Notes: generated by a model from the sequence alone, not told the origin. A stretch of 39,452 nt of DNA from Polyangiaceae bacterium (GCA_009780955.1 WQZB01000047.1:1-39452), one strand, 5' to 3'. Counted from the first letter of the stretch, positions 16,958 to 26,606 are shown. Made by a program: numbers and translations.

Positions 16958-19900
16958 ATGCCGTATTTCCACGAAACTCCACACGGAACCAACGGCTGCT
17001 CGGCGCCCGCTATGCCCCCGCCGCCGCTCGACATTCGCGCCCAGTTCCAAGACGCGCGCTTGCTCGTTCTCGGCGGCACAGGCTTTTTAGGGAAGATTTT
17101 CTGGGTGATGCTGCTCACACGCTATCCCGAAGTCGGGCGCATCTACTTGCTCGTTCGCGATGCGAAGCCCGCAAAACCGGGACGCGCGCAGTCGGTCAGC
17201 AGAACCAGCGAGCAGCGCTTCTGGGGTGAAGTCGCCACGAGCGAAGCGCTCGATCCGCTCCGCAAGAAGTATGGCGACGAATTTGAAAGCTTTTTAAAAT
17301 CGAAGATTGTGCCGATCAACGGCGACGTCGGGTTACCTCTTTGCGGAATCGAAGAATCTCTCGTCCGAGATCTCCGTGGCACCATCGATGCCGTCGTCAA
17401 CGTGGCTGGCGTGGTCGACTTCAATCCGCCCCTCGACGAGGCTCTCGACACGAATGCATTTGGTGCGCAAAACCTCGTTGCGCTCGCCAAGGCACTTGGC
17501 AACGCACCGCTCATGCACACGTCGACGTGTTATGTAGTCGGTAATCGCAAAGGCCTTATTTTCGAAGAAAGCCCGGGCAGTGTGCATCCCTTTCCGCGCG
17601 CGGAGGAACTCGGTCGCGAGCTCTGGGATCCCGCGCGCGAAATTCGAGATTGCCTCGACCTCGTCGCGCAAGCCAAGAGCCGCTGCGAAGACGCCTTTCG
17701 CCAGTCGGTATTTCTCGAGCAGGCCGAAAAAAATCTCATTCGCAAAGGCGAGCCCACGACGGGTGCACCACTCGACGCCGAGCTCAAAAGTGTGAAACGC
17801 AAATACGTTTCTGACCGTCTCGTCGAGGCGGGTCTCGAGCGCGCCACGCACTGGGGCTGGCCAAACATTTACACCTATACAAAAAGCATCGGTGAGCAAA
17901 TCATCGCGCGATCGGGCATTCCCTTTACCATTGGGCGCCCCGCATGCTGCGAAAGCACCATCGAGTTTCCCTTCCCCGGTTGGAACGAAGGGATCGGCAC
18001 CTCGGCCCCCATCATTTTTCTTGCCATGAAGGGGCATCACCATCTTCTCGGCAGCAGGAACGCAATTTTGGATTTCATTCCCGCTGACATGGTTTGCGTG
18101 GGCATGATCATCACGCTGGCCGAGTTGCTCGAGGGCACGCAGAAACCCGTGTATCAATATGGTGCAAGCGACGTAAACCCAGGAACGAGCGCCCGGTTTG
18201 GCGAACTTATTGCACTTTACAAGCGAAAGCATTACCAGCGCACTGGCAAAGGCAATCCGTTTCTCAATTTCCTGCAATCGCACTACGAGCCATCCATCGT
18301 TTCGATCGACCGCTACGAAGCCATGGGCCCGGGTGCCGTGGCGCGCGCGGCCAGAGGCATGGCGCACATGCTCAAAAGTGCGCCGGGACCCGCCGTAAAG
18401 GTCACTCGCCCGGTGGCCACGACGCTCGAAGACATGGCGCGGCGAGAAGAAAAGATTGACCACATCTTGAAGCTTTTCGCGCCATTCACCTGGGATCAAA
18501 AAGGCCCCTTTTCGTGTGCGAATACGCGCGCTGCCTACGAGCGCATGCTCCTCGAAGATCGGTCCAAGCTAAGGTGGTGGCCAGAGAAGATCGACTGGGC
18601 CGACTACTGGATGAACCAGCACATGCCGGCCATGGAAAAGCGCGTGATTCCATGGATGGAAGAGCGCTACAAAAAAGAGCTTCGGCCGCTCAAATCGCAT
18701 GCCACGCTCGCGTCCCTCGTCGATCAAATGGCCGAGCGCCATCGCCACGCGATAGCCTTTGGCCGCCTGGAAGAAGATGGCATTGCACGCACGACCTACC
18801 TCGACGTGCGCGCTCGCATGGTGACCACAGCGGCGCGTCTCGCCGCGCTCGGTGTAAGCAAGGGCGACCGAGTCGTTCTGTCCGGTTACAACCACCCATG
18901 CTGGCCAATTGCCTTCTTCGGCATCGTGCGCGCAGGGGCAACGGCAGTGCCGATCGATCCGGCGATGGATCCCGTGCAATTCGCAAGTATCGTGCGCGAA
19001 AGCGAAGCGAAGGTTGTCCTTTGGGACGACAAGGTCGAACAAGCTTGTGCCGCCGAAATCGCAAAACTCGGCGTTCTAACGCGTCTTTTTGCACCCACCA
19101 CGGCGCTTTTCGACGACAACGACGCGAAGAACAACGAGGAGCATCTCGAAAGCGCCGCGTTCCCCGAAGTGGATGGAGGCGATGTCGCGAGCCTGATTTA
19201 CACGAGCGGCACAACGGGCAAGCCAAAGGGCGTCCGCCTCACGCATGCGAATTTCACCTCGCTCGTTGCTGCACTCGCACCGCTGTTCCCACTGACGGGA
19301 GGCGACCGCGTGCTCAGCGTGCTGCCCCTGCATCACACCTTCGAGTTCGCGTGCGGCATGCTCTTGCCGTTCTCGCGTGGTGCACGCGTCATCTACCTTG
19401 ACGAGCTCTCCGGCGATCGCGTTTCGACCGGTCTCAAGCAGGCACATGTGACTGCGATGGTTGGGGTGCCCGCGGTGTGGCAATTGCTCGAGCGGCGCAT
19501 CCTTTCGCAAGTAAGAAAGAACGGCCCGGCCGCCGAAAAGATTTTCAATTTTAGCACCCAGCTCAATCGCACACTCCGCAAGAAGGCCGGCATCGACCTC
19601 GGTAAAGTCCTTTTTGGTGCCGTGCACGAAGGCCTTGGCGGCCATATCAAATACCTTATCTCCGGTGGTGCCGCGCTCTCGACCGACACGCAGAAACTCT
19701 TTGCAGGCCTCGGCTTGTCGCTTGCCGAAGGCTACGGCCTCACCGAAGCCGCGCCGGTACTTACCGTTGCAAAGACAGGCTCGTCGCCTGGGCAGGTTGG
19801 GCGTCCCATTCCCGGCGTTGAAATCAAGATTGCGTCACCCGACGATCGCGGTGTTGGCGAAGTTCTCGCTCGCGGCCCCAACGTCATGGCTGGCTACACC

Positions 19901-21736
19901 GATCTCGATGCTACGAAACTCGCCGTCGACGAGAGTGGGTATTTGCACACCGGCGACCTTGGCAAAATCGACCGCAAAGGCAATCTTGTGCTCGTTGGGC
20001 GCGTCAAAGACGTCATCGTTACCGCAACGGGTGAGAACGTCTATCCCGACGACGTCGAGCAAATGCTCGGCAAGATTATCCACATCGAGGAACTCGTCGT
20101 CGTCGGCGTTACCGGGCGTAGTGGCGACGAACGCGTTGGCTGTCTCGCCGTGCCCGAACAGGCCACTGGGGTCCACCGCAAAACGCGCTTCGACCGCGCG
20201 CGCAAGGCCTTGTTCGACGCCGTCGCCAAGCTACCGTACGGTAAGCAACCTACTGTCGTTCATTTGTACGATGCACCTTTGCCACGCACCGCAACGCGCA
20301 AAGTCAAACGCAACGAAGCGCGAAAAGTACTCGAGCGCATGATCCTCGCGACAACGCACCCGGAACAAAGCGATGCGCCGTCGAACCCGGTGCGCACGGC
20401 GCTCTCGGCCGTAACGGGCAAAAAGCCTGCGGAGATCCGCGGCGACTTTACCCTCGGCGACGATCTCAGCATCGACTCACTCGCCCTCACCGAGCTGCTC
20501 GTCGCACTCGAGGCAACTTACGGCACCATCGATCCAAAAGAGCTACAAAACTGCCGGACCGTTGCTGACGTGGAAGCCATGGTCGGCACCGAGCGCGCGT
20601 CTTTGCGCCCGTCGCAGCTTGCGCCGTCGCGCTACGCGATAGCACGCAAAAGCAGCAGCAAGACGAAGGACCAGGCGCCTCTTTCGCTACCTGCGTTGCC
20701 TGAGCCTGCTTCCGAGCAAGGGAAAAAAATTATCGGCAAAATGCAGAACTTCTTTTATGGGCAAATCATGCGCCCGCGCGTGAGCGGTCGCGCATTCATC
20801 CCCCACAACCGCAACGTGATTGTTGCAGCCAACCACGCAAGTCACCTCGACATGGGCTTCGTGCGCCATGCGCTCGGCACCTACGGCGAAGACATCGTCA
20901 CCTTTGCCGCGCAAGATTACTTCTTCGAGAAAAATACGCTCCAGCGTGCGTTCTTCGAGAACCTCACCAACCTCAAAGCATTCGACCGCAAAGGAGGGGT
21001 GCGTGCGAGTGAACGCCAGGCCGGAGAGATCCTCCAGCAAGGGAAAACAACGCTCATTTTCCCGGAAGGAACGCGCTCAACCGATGGCGAAGTGAAGGAG
21101 TTCAAGCCAATGCTCGGCCACCTTGCGCTCACCTACGGTGTCGACATTTTGCCAATGTATCTCGGCGGCACCCACGAGGCGATGCCGAAGGGGAGCAAAA
21201 TCCCGCTCAAACGCGAGATTTTCGCACGCATCGGACCACCGCTCACGGTAACGGACATGCACCGCCTTACCCAAGGCTTGTCGTCAACCGATGCTGCACG
21301 CGAAGTAACCAAGCTTGTGCATCGCGCCGTTGTTGCGCTCAAAAATGGCATGCTGCTCGATGCGTCGCACATGACGTCGCTCACGCAAGACAAGCAAGGA
21401 CCTAAAGAAGATCCGCTTGTCACGCTTTTTGCCGAGTTGAAAGCGAAATTCCAGCGCGAGGCCGTTGACAAGCCCATATCTTTCTATTTCACACTCGGCA
21501 CCAGCGACAAGGCAAAGTGGACTGTGCAGGTATCAAGAGACATTTGCCAAGTGCGCCCCGGCAAACCCGACGGTGGCACCGCCGACTGCGTGCTTAAAAC
21601 CAGCCCGGAAATTTTCGCCAAGATTGTACGCGACGCCTACACGCCGGGCCCAGCTGAATTCTTGTCAGGTGCTGTCAAATCCAATGACGTTAGCCTGCTC
21701 ATGACATTCCAAAAAGTCTTTCAGCTCAGCGGGTGA
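16958..21736 (+). CDS. ElbD-like multidomain lipid enzyme: reductase, AMP-ligase, ACP, acyltransferase, SCP2
   Basis: A 1592-residue protein. Domains in order: a fatty-acyl reductase/thioester-reductase SDR (GGTGFLG 39-45; Y305-x-x-x-K309); an AMP-forming acyl-CoA/ACP synthetase (YTSGTTGKPKG from about 748, GYGLTEAAP, YLHTGDLGKID, ENVYPDD); an acyl carrier protein with a phosphopantetheine Ser at 1174 (DLSIDSLAL); a PlsC acyltransferase (NHASHLD, H1293 and D1298; FPEGTRS from 1368); and an SCP2-like lipid-binding domain (about 1507-1592). This matches what I know of ElbD, the ether-lipid enzyme of Myxococcus xanthus. I infer it activates a fatty acid, loads it on the ACP, reduces it to an alcohol or aldehyde and transfers acyl chains to a glycerol backbone. 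The assignment rests on architecture only. Confidence 0.92.
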   Translation: MPYFHETPHGTNGCSAPAMPPPPLDIRAQFQDARLLVLGGTGFLGKIFWVMLLTRYPEVGRIYLLVRDAKPAKPGRAQSVSRTSEQRFWGEVATSEALDPLRKKYGDEFESFLKSKIVPINGDVGLPLCGIEESLVRDLRGTIDAVVNVAGVVDFNPPLDEALDTNAFGAQNLVALAKALGNAPLMHTSTCYVVGNRKGLIFEESPGSVHPFPRAEELGRELWDPAREIRDCLDLVAQAKSRCEDAFRQSVFLEQAEKNLIRKGEPTTGAPLDAELKSVKRKYVSDRLVEAGLERATHWGWPNIYTYTKSIGEQIIARSGIPFTIGRPACCESTIEFPFPGWNEGIGTSAPIIFLAMKGHHHLLGSRNAILDFIPADMVCVGMIITLAELLEGTQKPVYQYGASDVNPGTSARFGELIALYKRKHYQRTGKGNPFLNFLQSHYEPSIVSIDRYEAMGPGAVARAARGMAHMLKSAPGPAVKVTRPVATTLEDMARREEKIDHILKLFAPFTWDQKGPFSCANTRAAYERMLLEDRSKLRWWPEKIDWADYWMNQHMPAMEKRVIPWMEERYKKELRPLKSHATLASLVDQMAERHRHAIAFGRLEEDGIARTTYLDVRARMVTTAARLAALGVSKGDRVVLSGYNHPCWPIAFFGIVRAGATAVPIDPAMDPVQFASIVRESEAKVVLWDDKVEQACAAEIAKLGVLTRLFAPTTALFDDNDAKNNEEHLESAAFPEVDGGDVASLIYTSGTTGKPKGVRLTHANFTSLVAALAPLFPLTGGDRVLSVLPLHHTFEFACGMLLPFSRGARVIYLDELSGDRVSTGLKQAHVTAMVGVPAVWQLLERRILSQVRKNGPAAEKIFNFSTQLNRTLRKKAGIDLGKVLFGAVHEGLGGHIKYLISGGAALSTDTQKLFAGLGLSLAEGYGLTEAAPVLTVAKTGSSPGQVGRPIPGVEIKIASPDDRGVGEVLARGPNVMAGYTDLDATKLAVDESGYLHTGDLGKIDRKGNLVLVGRVKDVIVTATGENVYPDDVEQMLGKIIHIEELVVVGVTGRSGDERVGCLAVPEQATGVHRKTRFDRARKALFDAVAKLPYGKQPTVVHLYDAPLPRTATRKVKRNEARKVLERMILATTHPEQSDAPSNPVRTALSAVTGKKPAEIRGDFTLGDDLSIDSLALTELLVALEATYGTIDPKELQNCRTVADVEAMVGTERASLRPSQLAPSRYAIARKSSSKTKDQAPLSLPALPEPASEQGKKIIGKMQNFFYGQIMRPRVSGRAFIPHNRNVIVAANHASHLDMGFVRHALGTYGEDIVTFAAQDYFFEKNTLQRAFFENLTNLKAFDRKGGVRASERQAGEILQQGKTTLIFPEGTRSTDGEVKEFKPMLGHLALTYGVDILPMYLGGTHEAMPKGSKIPLKREIFARIGPPLTVTDMHRLTQGLSSTDAAREVTKLVHRAVVALKNGMLLDASHMTSLTQDKQGPKEDPLVTLFAELKAKFQREAVDKPISFYFTLGTSDKAKWTVQVSRDICQVRPGKPDGGTADCVLKTSPEIFAKIVRDAYTPGPAEFLSGAVKSNDVSLLMTFQKVFQLSG

Positions 21737-21750
21737 CGTAACCCTCGCCT

Positions 21751-21794
21751 GCTTTCAAGTTGACGCGAGATACCGTCAAATCGAAAGCGGCTAC
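21751..21794. repeat. short complete family B fold-back element
   Basis: GCTTTCAAGTTGACG and CGTCAAATCGAAAGC face each other around an 8-base loop. Its right edge (GTAGCCGC on the minus strand) supplies the stop codon of the small minus-strand gene. It lies 14 bases past the stop of the multidomain lipid gene. Confidence 0.85.
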
Positions 21795-22054
21795 TTAAGC
21801 GAACCAGGGTACCAAACGGCGCGCAGCACCTTGCCTGTTTGGGCGTCGAACACCACACGAACGTTCGCGCCAATGCTACCTGCATTGGTCCAAACCTCGA
21901 GGCGCCTGCGCCCAAAGCTGACCATATCTCGTCTCTCCGCCACGCAAACAGGCTCCCGCCAACGCCAGCCTCGCTCCATGGCAATCGCGCGAGCTTTCCG
22001 AATCGCTTGGTCTCGTGTCATAGCTTTTTTGACCTCGAAAGCCATGTCGGCCAT
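21791..22054 (-). CDS. small hypothetical protein, PepSY-like guess
   Basis: An 87-residue protein starting MADMAFEVKKAMTRDQ. I choose ATG 22054 because GGAG lies six bases upstream; the frame is open to 22117, where it would collide with the start of the divergent SDR gene. An N-terminal helix (TRDQAIRKARAIAMERGWRW) and following strands (RRLEVWTNAGSIGANVRVVF, DAQTGKVLRAVWYP) have the helix-plus-strands look of PepSY-like domains. No signal peptide. Its stop lies in the family B repeat, and its start region is shared with 1-130. Confidence 0.55.
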   Translation of the reverse strand: MADMAFEVKKAMTRDQAIRKARAIAMERGWRWREPVCVAERRDMVSFGRRRLEVWTNAGSIGANVRVVFDAQTGKVLRAVWYPGSLK

Positions 22055-22115
22055 TTCGGGCTCCAGGTTGCGTCCACCGCCCACAATTCGTCTTTTTTTG
22101 TATAGGTAATGGATC

Positions 22116-23183
22116 ATGAGTCGTTACGTCGTCACCGGAGCCACTGGCTTTCTCGGTCGGCATCTCGTCCACGCTTTGCTCAGTCGAAGGCACACAGTGG
22201 TTGCTCTTGCCCGCGCAGCCGCGCCCGATCTTCCGGCGGAAGTCGAGATCTTGCAGGCTGACATTGTCGACCGCGGCAGCGTCGAGCAAGCCTTCCAAAA
22301 GGCTTGCGCCGACGGCCTGTTTCATTGCGCCGGCAAAGTTTCACGCAGACTAGAAGATGCCGAAGAACTTCAGCGCATTCATGTGCAAGGCACACGTCAT
22401 GTGCTCGACGCGGCCATCGCGTGTGGCATCCGTCGAGCGGTTTACGCCTCGACGAGTGGCACAATCGCCGTCAGCGAAGATCCAGACCAAGTATCGACGG
22501 AAGACAACGAAGCGCCAATCGGGCCAATCGCGATTGTGAACCGCTGGCCGTACTATCGCACAAAGCTTTTTGCCGAGAAGGCGGCACTCGAACGTCATGG
22601 GGCCGCGCTACCGAACGGCGGAACCTTCAGCGTCGTATGCGTGAACCCAACGCTACTTCTCGGTCCCGGCGACGTGCACGGCTCGTCAACCGAAGACGTG
22701 CGGCTTTTTCTCGAGCGAAAGATCCCTGCAATCCCGTCAGGTGGCATGTCGTACGTCGATGCGCGCGACGCGGCTGAGGGCATGTGCCTCGCCATGGATC
22801 GCGGCACGGGTGGCAGGCGCTACTTGCTCGGCGCGTGCAACCTGACCATCGGCGAGTTCTTCGGACGGCTCGAGCGCATTTCGGGCGTGCGTGGGCCACG
22901 GGTTCCCATGCCGGGTGGCCACCGCGTTCGCGAGATCACCCGCACTGCCGCGTCAATGCTCGAGCAGCTTGGCCAACGGATCGGAATTGATATGGGCATC
23001 GACCCAATAAGCATCGACATGGCACATTTCTACTGGTACCTCGATGCAACACGCGCCGAAATCGAGCTTGGCTGGACACCACGTGATCCCATCGCCACGC
23101 TGGCCGACACCGTTGCCGACTTGCGCGATCGCGGTGTTGTCTGGCCTGATCTTGGCGCAAGCACGAAGAAGAGAGATTCGTGA
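22116..23183 (+). CDS. NAD-dependent epimerase/dehydratase, dihydroflavonol-reductase-like SDR
   Basis: A 355-residue extended SDR. TGATGFLGRHL is the N-terminal Rossmann motif. ASTSGTIAVSE and the YxxxK of WPYYRTKLFAEKAAL are the catalytic region. VCVNPTLLLGPGDVHGSS and SYVDARDAAEGM are typical of the DFR/3-beta-HSD/HpnA-like branch. Those enzymes reduce or oxidise hydroxyl groups on lipids, sterols or sugars. The last codons overlap the lipid kinase start by four bases (GTGA), so both are co-translated. Being next to the multidomain lipid gene supports a lipid substrate. Confidence 0.9.
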   Translation: MSRYVVTGATGFLGRHLVHALLSRRHTVVALARAAAPDLPAEVEILQADIVDRGSVEQAFQKACADGLFHCAGKVSRRLEDAEELQRIHVQGTRHVLDAAIACGIRRAVYASTSGTIAVSEDPDQVSTEDNEAPIGPIAIVNRWPYYRTKLFAEKAALERHGAALPNGGTFSVVCVNPTLLLGPGDVHGSSTEDVRLFLERKIPAIPSGGMSYVDARDAAEGMCLAMDRGTGGRRYLLGACNLTIGEFFGRLERISGVRGPRVPMPGGHRVREITRTAASMLEQLGQRIGIDMGIDPISIDMAHFYWYLDATRAEIELGWTPRDPIATLADTVADLRDRGVVWPDLGASTKKRDS

Positions 23184-24121
23184 AGCCGCTTGTCGTCGTC
23201 AATCCGCGCGCGGCCGGCGGCGCCACGGCGAAAAACTTTGCCGCCATGCGAACCGCGATGGAGCGCGCGCTTGGCCCGGTCGAAGTCGCCATGACCCATC
23301 GCCAAGGTCACGGCACCGAGCTCGCACGCGATGGGGCGATCGCTGGTCATCCGCTCGTTATCGCTGTTGGCGGCGACGGCACACTAAACGAAGTGGTCAA
23401 CGGCCTGATGGCGGCGCAGCAAGCCCGTGGCGGCAGCCAGCCAATCACCACCGAGCTCGGGCTCATTGCGCAGGGCACTGGCGGCGACTTCCGAAAAACG
23501 CTCTCCCTCGACCATCGGCCAAGCGCATACCTGGCCGCCATTGCAAGCGGCCGCAGGCGCGCTCTCGATGTTGGCAAATTCACGGGCGGGGGCAAAATTG
23601 CGCACTATTTCGTCAATGTTCTTTCTGTCGGCATGGGCGGGTTGGTCGATCGCTACGTTGCTGGCGCGTCGCGTACACTCGGCGCCACAGCCACCTATTT
23701 CCGTGCCTCGGCGCGCGCCATGGTCAACGCTCGCCTTGGCAACGTCGTGTGCAAAGTCACGCGAAGCGGCGTGACCGAAGAGCACCGCATTCGCTCCTTT
23801 ATGATTGCAATCTGCAATGGTCGCTATTTCGGCAGCGGCATGCACGTAGCGCCCATGGCCAATCTCGATGATGGTGCATTCGACCTCGTTGCGCTCGGGG
23901 CCACGTCGAAAGTCGGCCTCGCACTCATGGCAGCCCACATCTACAAAGGCACGCACATCCAGCAGCCAGGCACGGTGCACTTGCGTGGCGAAAAGTTCTC
24001 GCTCGAACTCGCCAACCACGACGCCGAACGCGTGTATCTTCTCGATGTCGACGGCGAACCGCTTGGTACCCTGCCGCTGTTTGTTGAAGTGGTGCCCAAG
24101 GCCCTAACCTTGCGAGCTTAG
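23180..24121 (+). CDS. diacylglycerol kinase / YegS-like lipid kinase
   Basis: A 313-residue member of the DAGK catalytic-domain family, which phosphorylates diacylglycerol, sphingoid or related lipids at the membrane face. VVVNPRAAGG near the N-terminus and GGDGTLNEV (G64-T68) form the nucleotide-binding site. LGLIAQGTGGDF and the later NVLSVGMGG and VAPMANLDDGAFDLV blocks are typical. The start is GTG 23180, overlapping the SDR stop. The 3' end overlaps the convergent PanE-like gene by 18 bases. In this setting it could recycle diacylglycerol or phosphorylate an ether-lipid intermediate. Confidence 0.92.
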   Translation: MKPLVVVNPRAAGGATAKNFAAMRTAMERALGPVEVAMTHRQGHGTELARDGAIAGHPLVIAVGGDGTLNEVVNGLMAAQQARGGSQPITTELGLIAQGTGGDFRKTLSLDHRPSAYLAAIASGRRRALDVGKFTGGGKIAHYFVNVLSVGMGGLVDRYVAGASRTLGATATYFRASARAMVNARLGNVVCKVTRSGVTEEHRIRSFMIAICNGRYFGSGMHVAPMANLDDGAFDLVALGATSKVGLALMAAHIYKGTHIQQPGTVHLRGEKFSLELANHDAERVYLLDVDGEPLGTLPLFVEVVPKALTLRA

Positions 24122-25201
24122 GGCGTATACCTCGCGAAGGAGCCCCAGGCCTGCGCGCTTTCTGCCTTTTGCGATGTCCCACACCGCGTCGCGCACAACG
24201 GTGTTCGCGGGCACGCGGATGCCGGCGGCGCGCGCCCGCGTAACCACCTCGCCATTTAGAAAATCCACCGCCGGCGTGCGACCGCGCTCGATCGCCGAAA
24301 GCATCGAGCTTTTCATGCGCCGAAATCGAAAGCCGACAGCAAGAAGCAACGCGTGCTTTGCCACGAGCGACAATGTGTTCGAGAGCTTCTCGCGCTCGGT
24401 CAATGCAACCCACGGCAGATCGATCGTGCCGCTCACCTTTTCGAGCTCTACGCCTTCGTTGCGGGCAACCTCCACGACTTCGGTCATGATCTGAAGCCCA
24501 AGCCTGCGCACGATTCTGTGCTGCATGAGCACGCCGAGCCGATCGCCACCCAGCGTGCCGAGCGACGAGATCGCACAGTTGATGGCAAGTTTGCTCCAGC
24601 GCTTGCCACGCAGATTCCGCGTCACTTCGACCGGCCCAACCGCCTCGAGAGCGCGCACGAGCCGGTTGTGACGCGCGTCAAGCAAAGCGTCGGAGATTTG
24701 CCCAAGGGTGAAGCCGCCGGGCGCCGTGCACTCGTACACACCTGGCTCGGGCATGGTTGCGCCCCAACCCACGACACCGCCAATGACGCGGTGCTCGCCG
24801 ACGATCTTCGCGACGCGCTCTTCGCATAGCCCGTTTTGCAGGCAAATCATCGCTCCGTCGTCTTTGAGCGAAGCAAACGCGGAGGCTGCCGCCTGCTCTA
24901 CCTGCGGAGGCTGCGTTGCAAGAAGAACGTAGTCGAACATCGAAGCTGGTTCCGTTGGCGCGGCAGGCGCGCCGAGCACAACAACCGCACGAGCGGTCCG
25001 CGACGCGCGCTTGCCCATACCGTGGCCCAAAACGGTGAGGCCGCACTCAGCGATTCGAGCGTGAATCGCCGCATTCGTGGTGCACGCAGTAACATCGTAG
25101 CCTTTGGCGGCTAGCGACTCCGTGAGCACACCACCAATGGCCCCGCAGCCCATCACGAGAAAGCGAGGAGCCAAGGAATCGCGCATTTCAAATCGAAGCA
25201 A
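24104..25201 (-). CDS. 2-dehydropantoate 2-reductase (ketopantoate reductase) family protein
   Basis: A 365-residue PanE/ApbA-family reductase. VMGCGAIGGVL is the NADP-binding GxGxxG. LATQPPQVEQAA, LQNGLCEERVAKIVG and VIGGVVGWGATMPEPG follow the family order. KRWSKLAINCAISSLGTLGG carries the catalytic Lys and Asn region. True PanE makes pantoate for coenzyme A. This protein is longer than E. coli PanE (about 303 residues), so another 2-oxo acid substrate is possible. ATG 25201 overlaps the preceding gene by 14 bases; ATG 25186 would avoid that. It is the last gene of a minus-strand run. Confidence 0.88.
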   Translation of the reverse strand: MLRFEMRDSLAPRFLVMGCGAIGGVLTESLAAKGYDVTACTTNAAIHARIAECGLTVLGHGMGKRASRTARAVVVLGAPAAPTEPASMFDYVLLATQPPQVEQAAASAFASLKDDGAMICLQNGLCEERVAKIVGEHRVIGGVVGWGATMPEPGVYECTAPGGFTLGQISDALLDARHNRLVRALEAVGPVEVTRNLRGKRWSKLAINCAISSLGTLGGDRLGVLMQHRIVRRLGLQIMTEVVEVARNEGVELEKVSGTIDLPWVALTEREKLSNTLSLVAKHALLLAVGFRFRRMKSSMLSAIERGRTPAVDFLNGEVVTRARAAGIRVPANTVVRDAVWDIAKGRKRAGLGLLREVYALSSQG

Positions 25202-25601
25202 CGCGCGTCATCAACCGGCCGCACAGATCTGATGCCGGGTTGCGAGTGCGTTCGATCGTGAGCCCTCGTCGAAACAGATTCGAAGCAGCCTCTTCGTTGC
25301 CAACCACAAGATGGCAGATCCCGAGCATCTCGAAGTCCTCGGGTTCTTCATGCGTGGAAACGAGCTCGGTGAGCGGGGCAATGGCCGCGCGGTAAGCTTC
25401 AATGAGGTTACTACTGGGCCGCCCGGAGCGCTTGGCAAGTACGAAAAGCTTGAGCGCCTGGCGCTGATCTTCCGGTCGGTTCGACGTGAACCACGGCTGC
25501 TCGAACAGGTGCCGGTAGCCATCGAACGACGCTTCGACATTGCCGCTACGAGCCGTTGCGACGATTTGCTTCACGGCGCTCACAAGCGCTTCTTTGGTCA
25601 T
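25188..25601 (-). CDS. hypothetical helical protein
   Basis: A 137-residue protein without signal or membrane segments. Alternating helices (RQALKLFVLAKRS, LIEAYRAAIAPLTELVS, FEMLGICHLVVGNEEAASNLFRRGLTI) resemble TPR-like repeats, the last pair most clearly. It lies 17 bases after the acyltransferase gene and overlaps the reductase gene, so it belongs to the same unit. I do not recognise a named family. Confidence 0.72.
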   Translation of the reverse strand: MTKEALVSAVKQIVATARSGNVEASFDGYRHLFEQPWFTSNRPEDQRQALKLFVLAKRSGRPSSNLIEAYRAAIAPLTELVSTHEEPEDFEMLGICHLVVGNEEAASNLFRRGLTIERTRNPASDLCGRLMTRVASI

Positions 25602-25618
25602 GCTGGTAATGAGATTAC

Positions 25619-26497
25619 TTAACTCAGTGTCGCCCGAATTGCTCGCTCTTCTTCGCCGAGCCGGCGAATGGCAGAAAGAGCATGCTCGGAGATTTGCCTG
25701 TGCAGCCGCGGGCTCGGCGGGGCGCTCAGCATGTCGCCAAAGTCGATGGGGCTACCAAAAACAATGTTCACCGGCGTTCCTTTCTTCGTGTAGTTGCCAA
25801 GAACCTGCTTGACGATGTCGTTGCCAAGACCATTGACAAAGGCAGGAATGACCACGGCGCGCGAAGCGTGAATGATGCGCCCAACGCCACTCTGCGCTGG
25901 CAGAAACGTGTAAGGATCATGAGCCTTGTTGCGTGTGCCTTCGGGGTGCAAACCGACGAACGATCCACCGCGCTTTAGCAAGCGCACGACTTCATCGATG
26001 CTCGCAAGGTTCATCGCGGCGCGGGACCGCTCGCGGAAAACCGGCGGATACATCGCAAAAAAGCTCATGATGCCGTTTACGGCAAAGCCTGCCCACGTAT
26101 CGTAAAAGAAGTTCGCACGCACCGGGAAGACGAGCCTGTGAAATAGCCCTTGCTTGACGAGATAAGCCGTTACAACGTAGAGGTCGAAGAAGCTTCGGTG
26201 GTTCGACACCACGATGTAGCTTTGGGTGGGGTTGAACATGGGAAGCCTGTCCCGCCCATAAACAAGGCGCAAGTTGCGAATCGACGCTTCAATCCAATTG
26301 GCCCCCACATGACGCTGAAGCGCGCGAATCGTTCGGTCGAGCCGACCTTTTTCGAACGAGCTCCTCACAAAGCCTATCTGCCAGCGTTCCGTCGAGGAAA
26401 GCGAGTCATCGCCGCAATCTAGCAAGTCGCGCAAGTCGCGCTCGCAGGGGACGTCTTTCGCGGAGGCTGTGGCGGGCGTGGCGACTTGATTTTGCAT
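25619..26497 (-). CDS. 1-acyl-glycerol-3-phosphate acyltransferase-like protein (PlsC family)
   Basis: A 292-residue acyltransferase. VVSNHRSFFDLYVV is block I (HX4D) and LHPEGTRNK is block III. It is expected to acylate a glycerophosphate or lysophospholipid at the inner membrane. The start is ATG 26497 because the open frame further up runs into the protease gene and has unrelated composition. It lies 109 bases after the protease gene on the same strand and just before the helical protein. It is one of three acyltransferases in the window, and its block I differs from the gene at 1290. Confidence 0.9.
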   Translation of the reverse strand: MQNQVATPATASAKDVPCERDLRDLLDCGDDSLSSTERWQIGFVRSSFEKGRLDRTIRALQRHVGANWIEASIRNLRLVYGRDRLPMFNPTQSYIVVSNHRSFFDLYVVTAYLVKQGLFHRLVFPVRANFFYDTWAGFAVNGIMSFFAMYPPVFRERSRAAMNLASIDEVVRLLKRGGSFVGLHPEGTRNKAHDPYTFLPAQSGVGRIIHASRAVVIPAFVNGLGNDIVKQVLGNYTKKGTPVNIVFGSPIDFGDMLSAPPSPRLHRQISEHALSAIRRLGEEERAIRATLS

Positions 26498-26606
26498 GGG
26501 CGCTTGATTCTGCACGGGCGGAGAAATGACGAAATTGTGAAGGCTACGCAAGATGGAACAAGACGGAGCAGAACGGAAAAGTTTGTGAGGCTGCCGCGCT
26601 CCCTCA

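Noticed and set aside
17333..18499. Minus-strand frame of 388 codons within the multidomain lipid gene
   Set aside because: It is opposite a well-supported reductase domain and shows no family motif.
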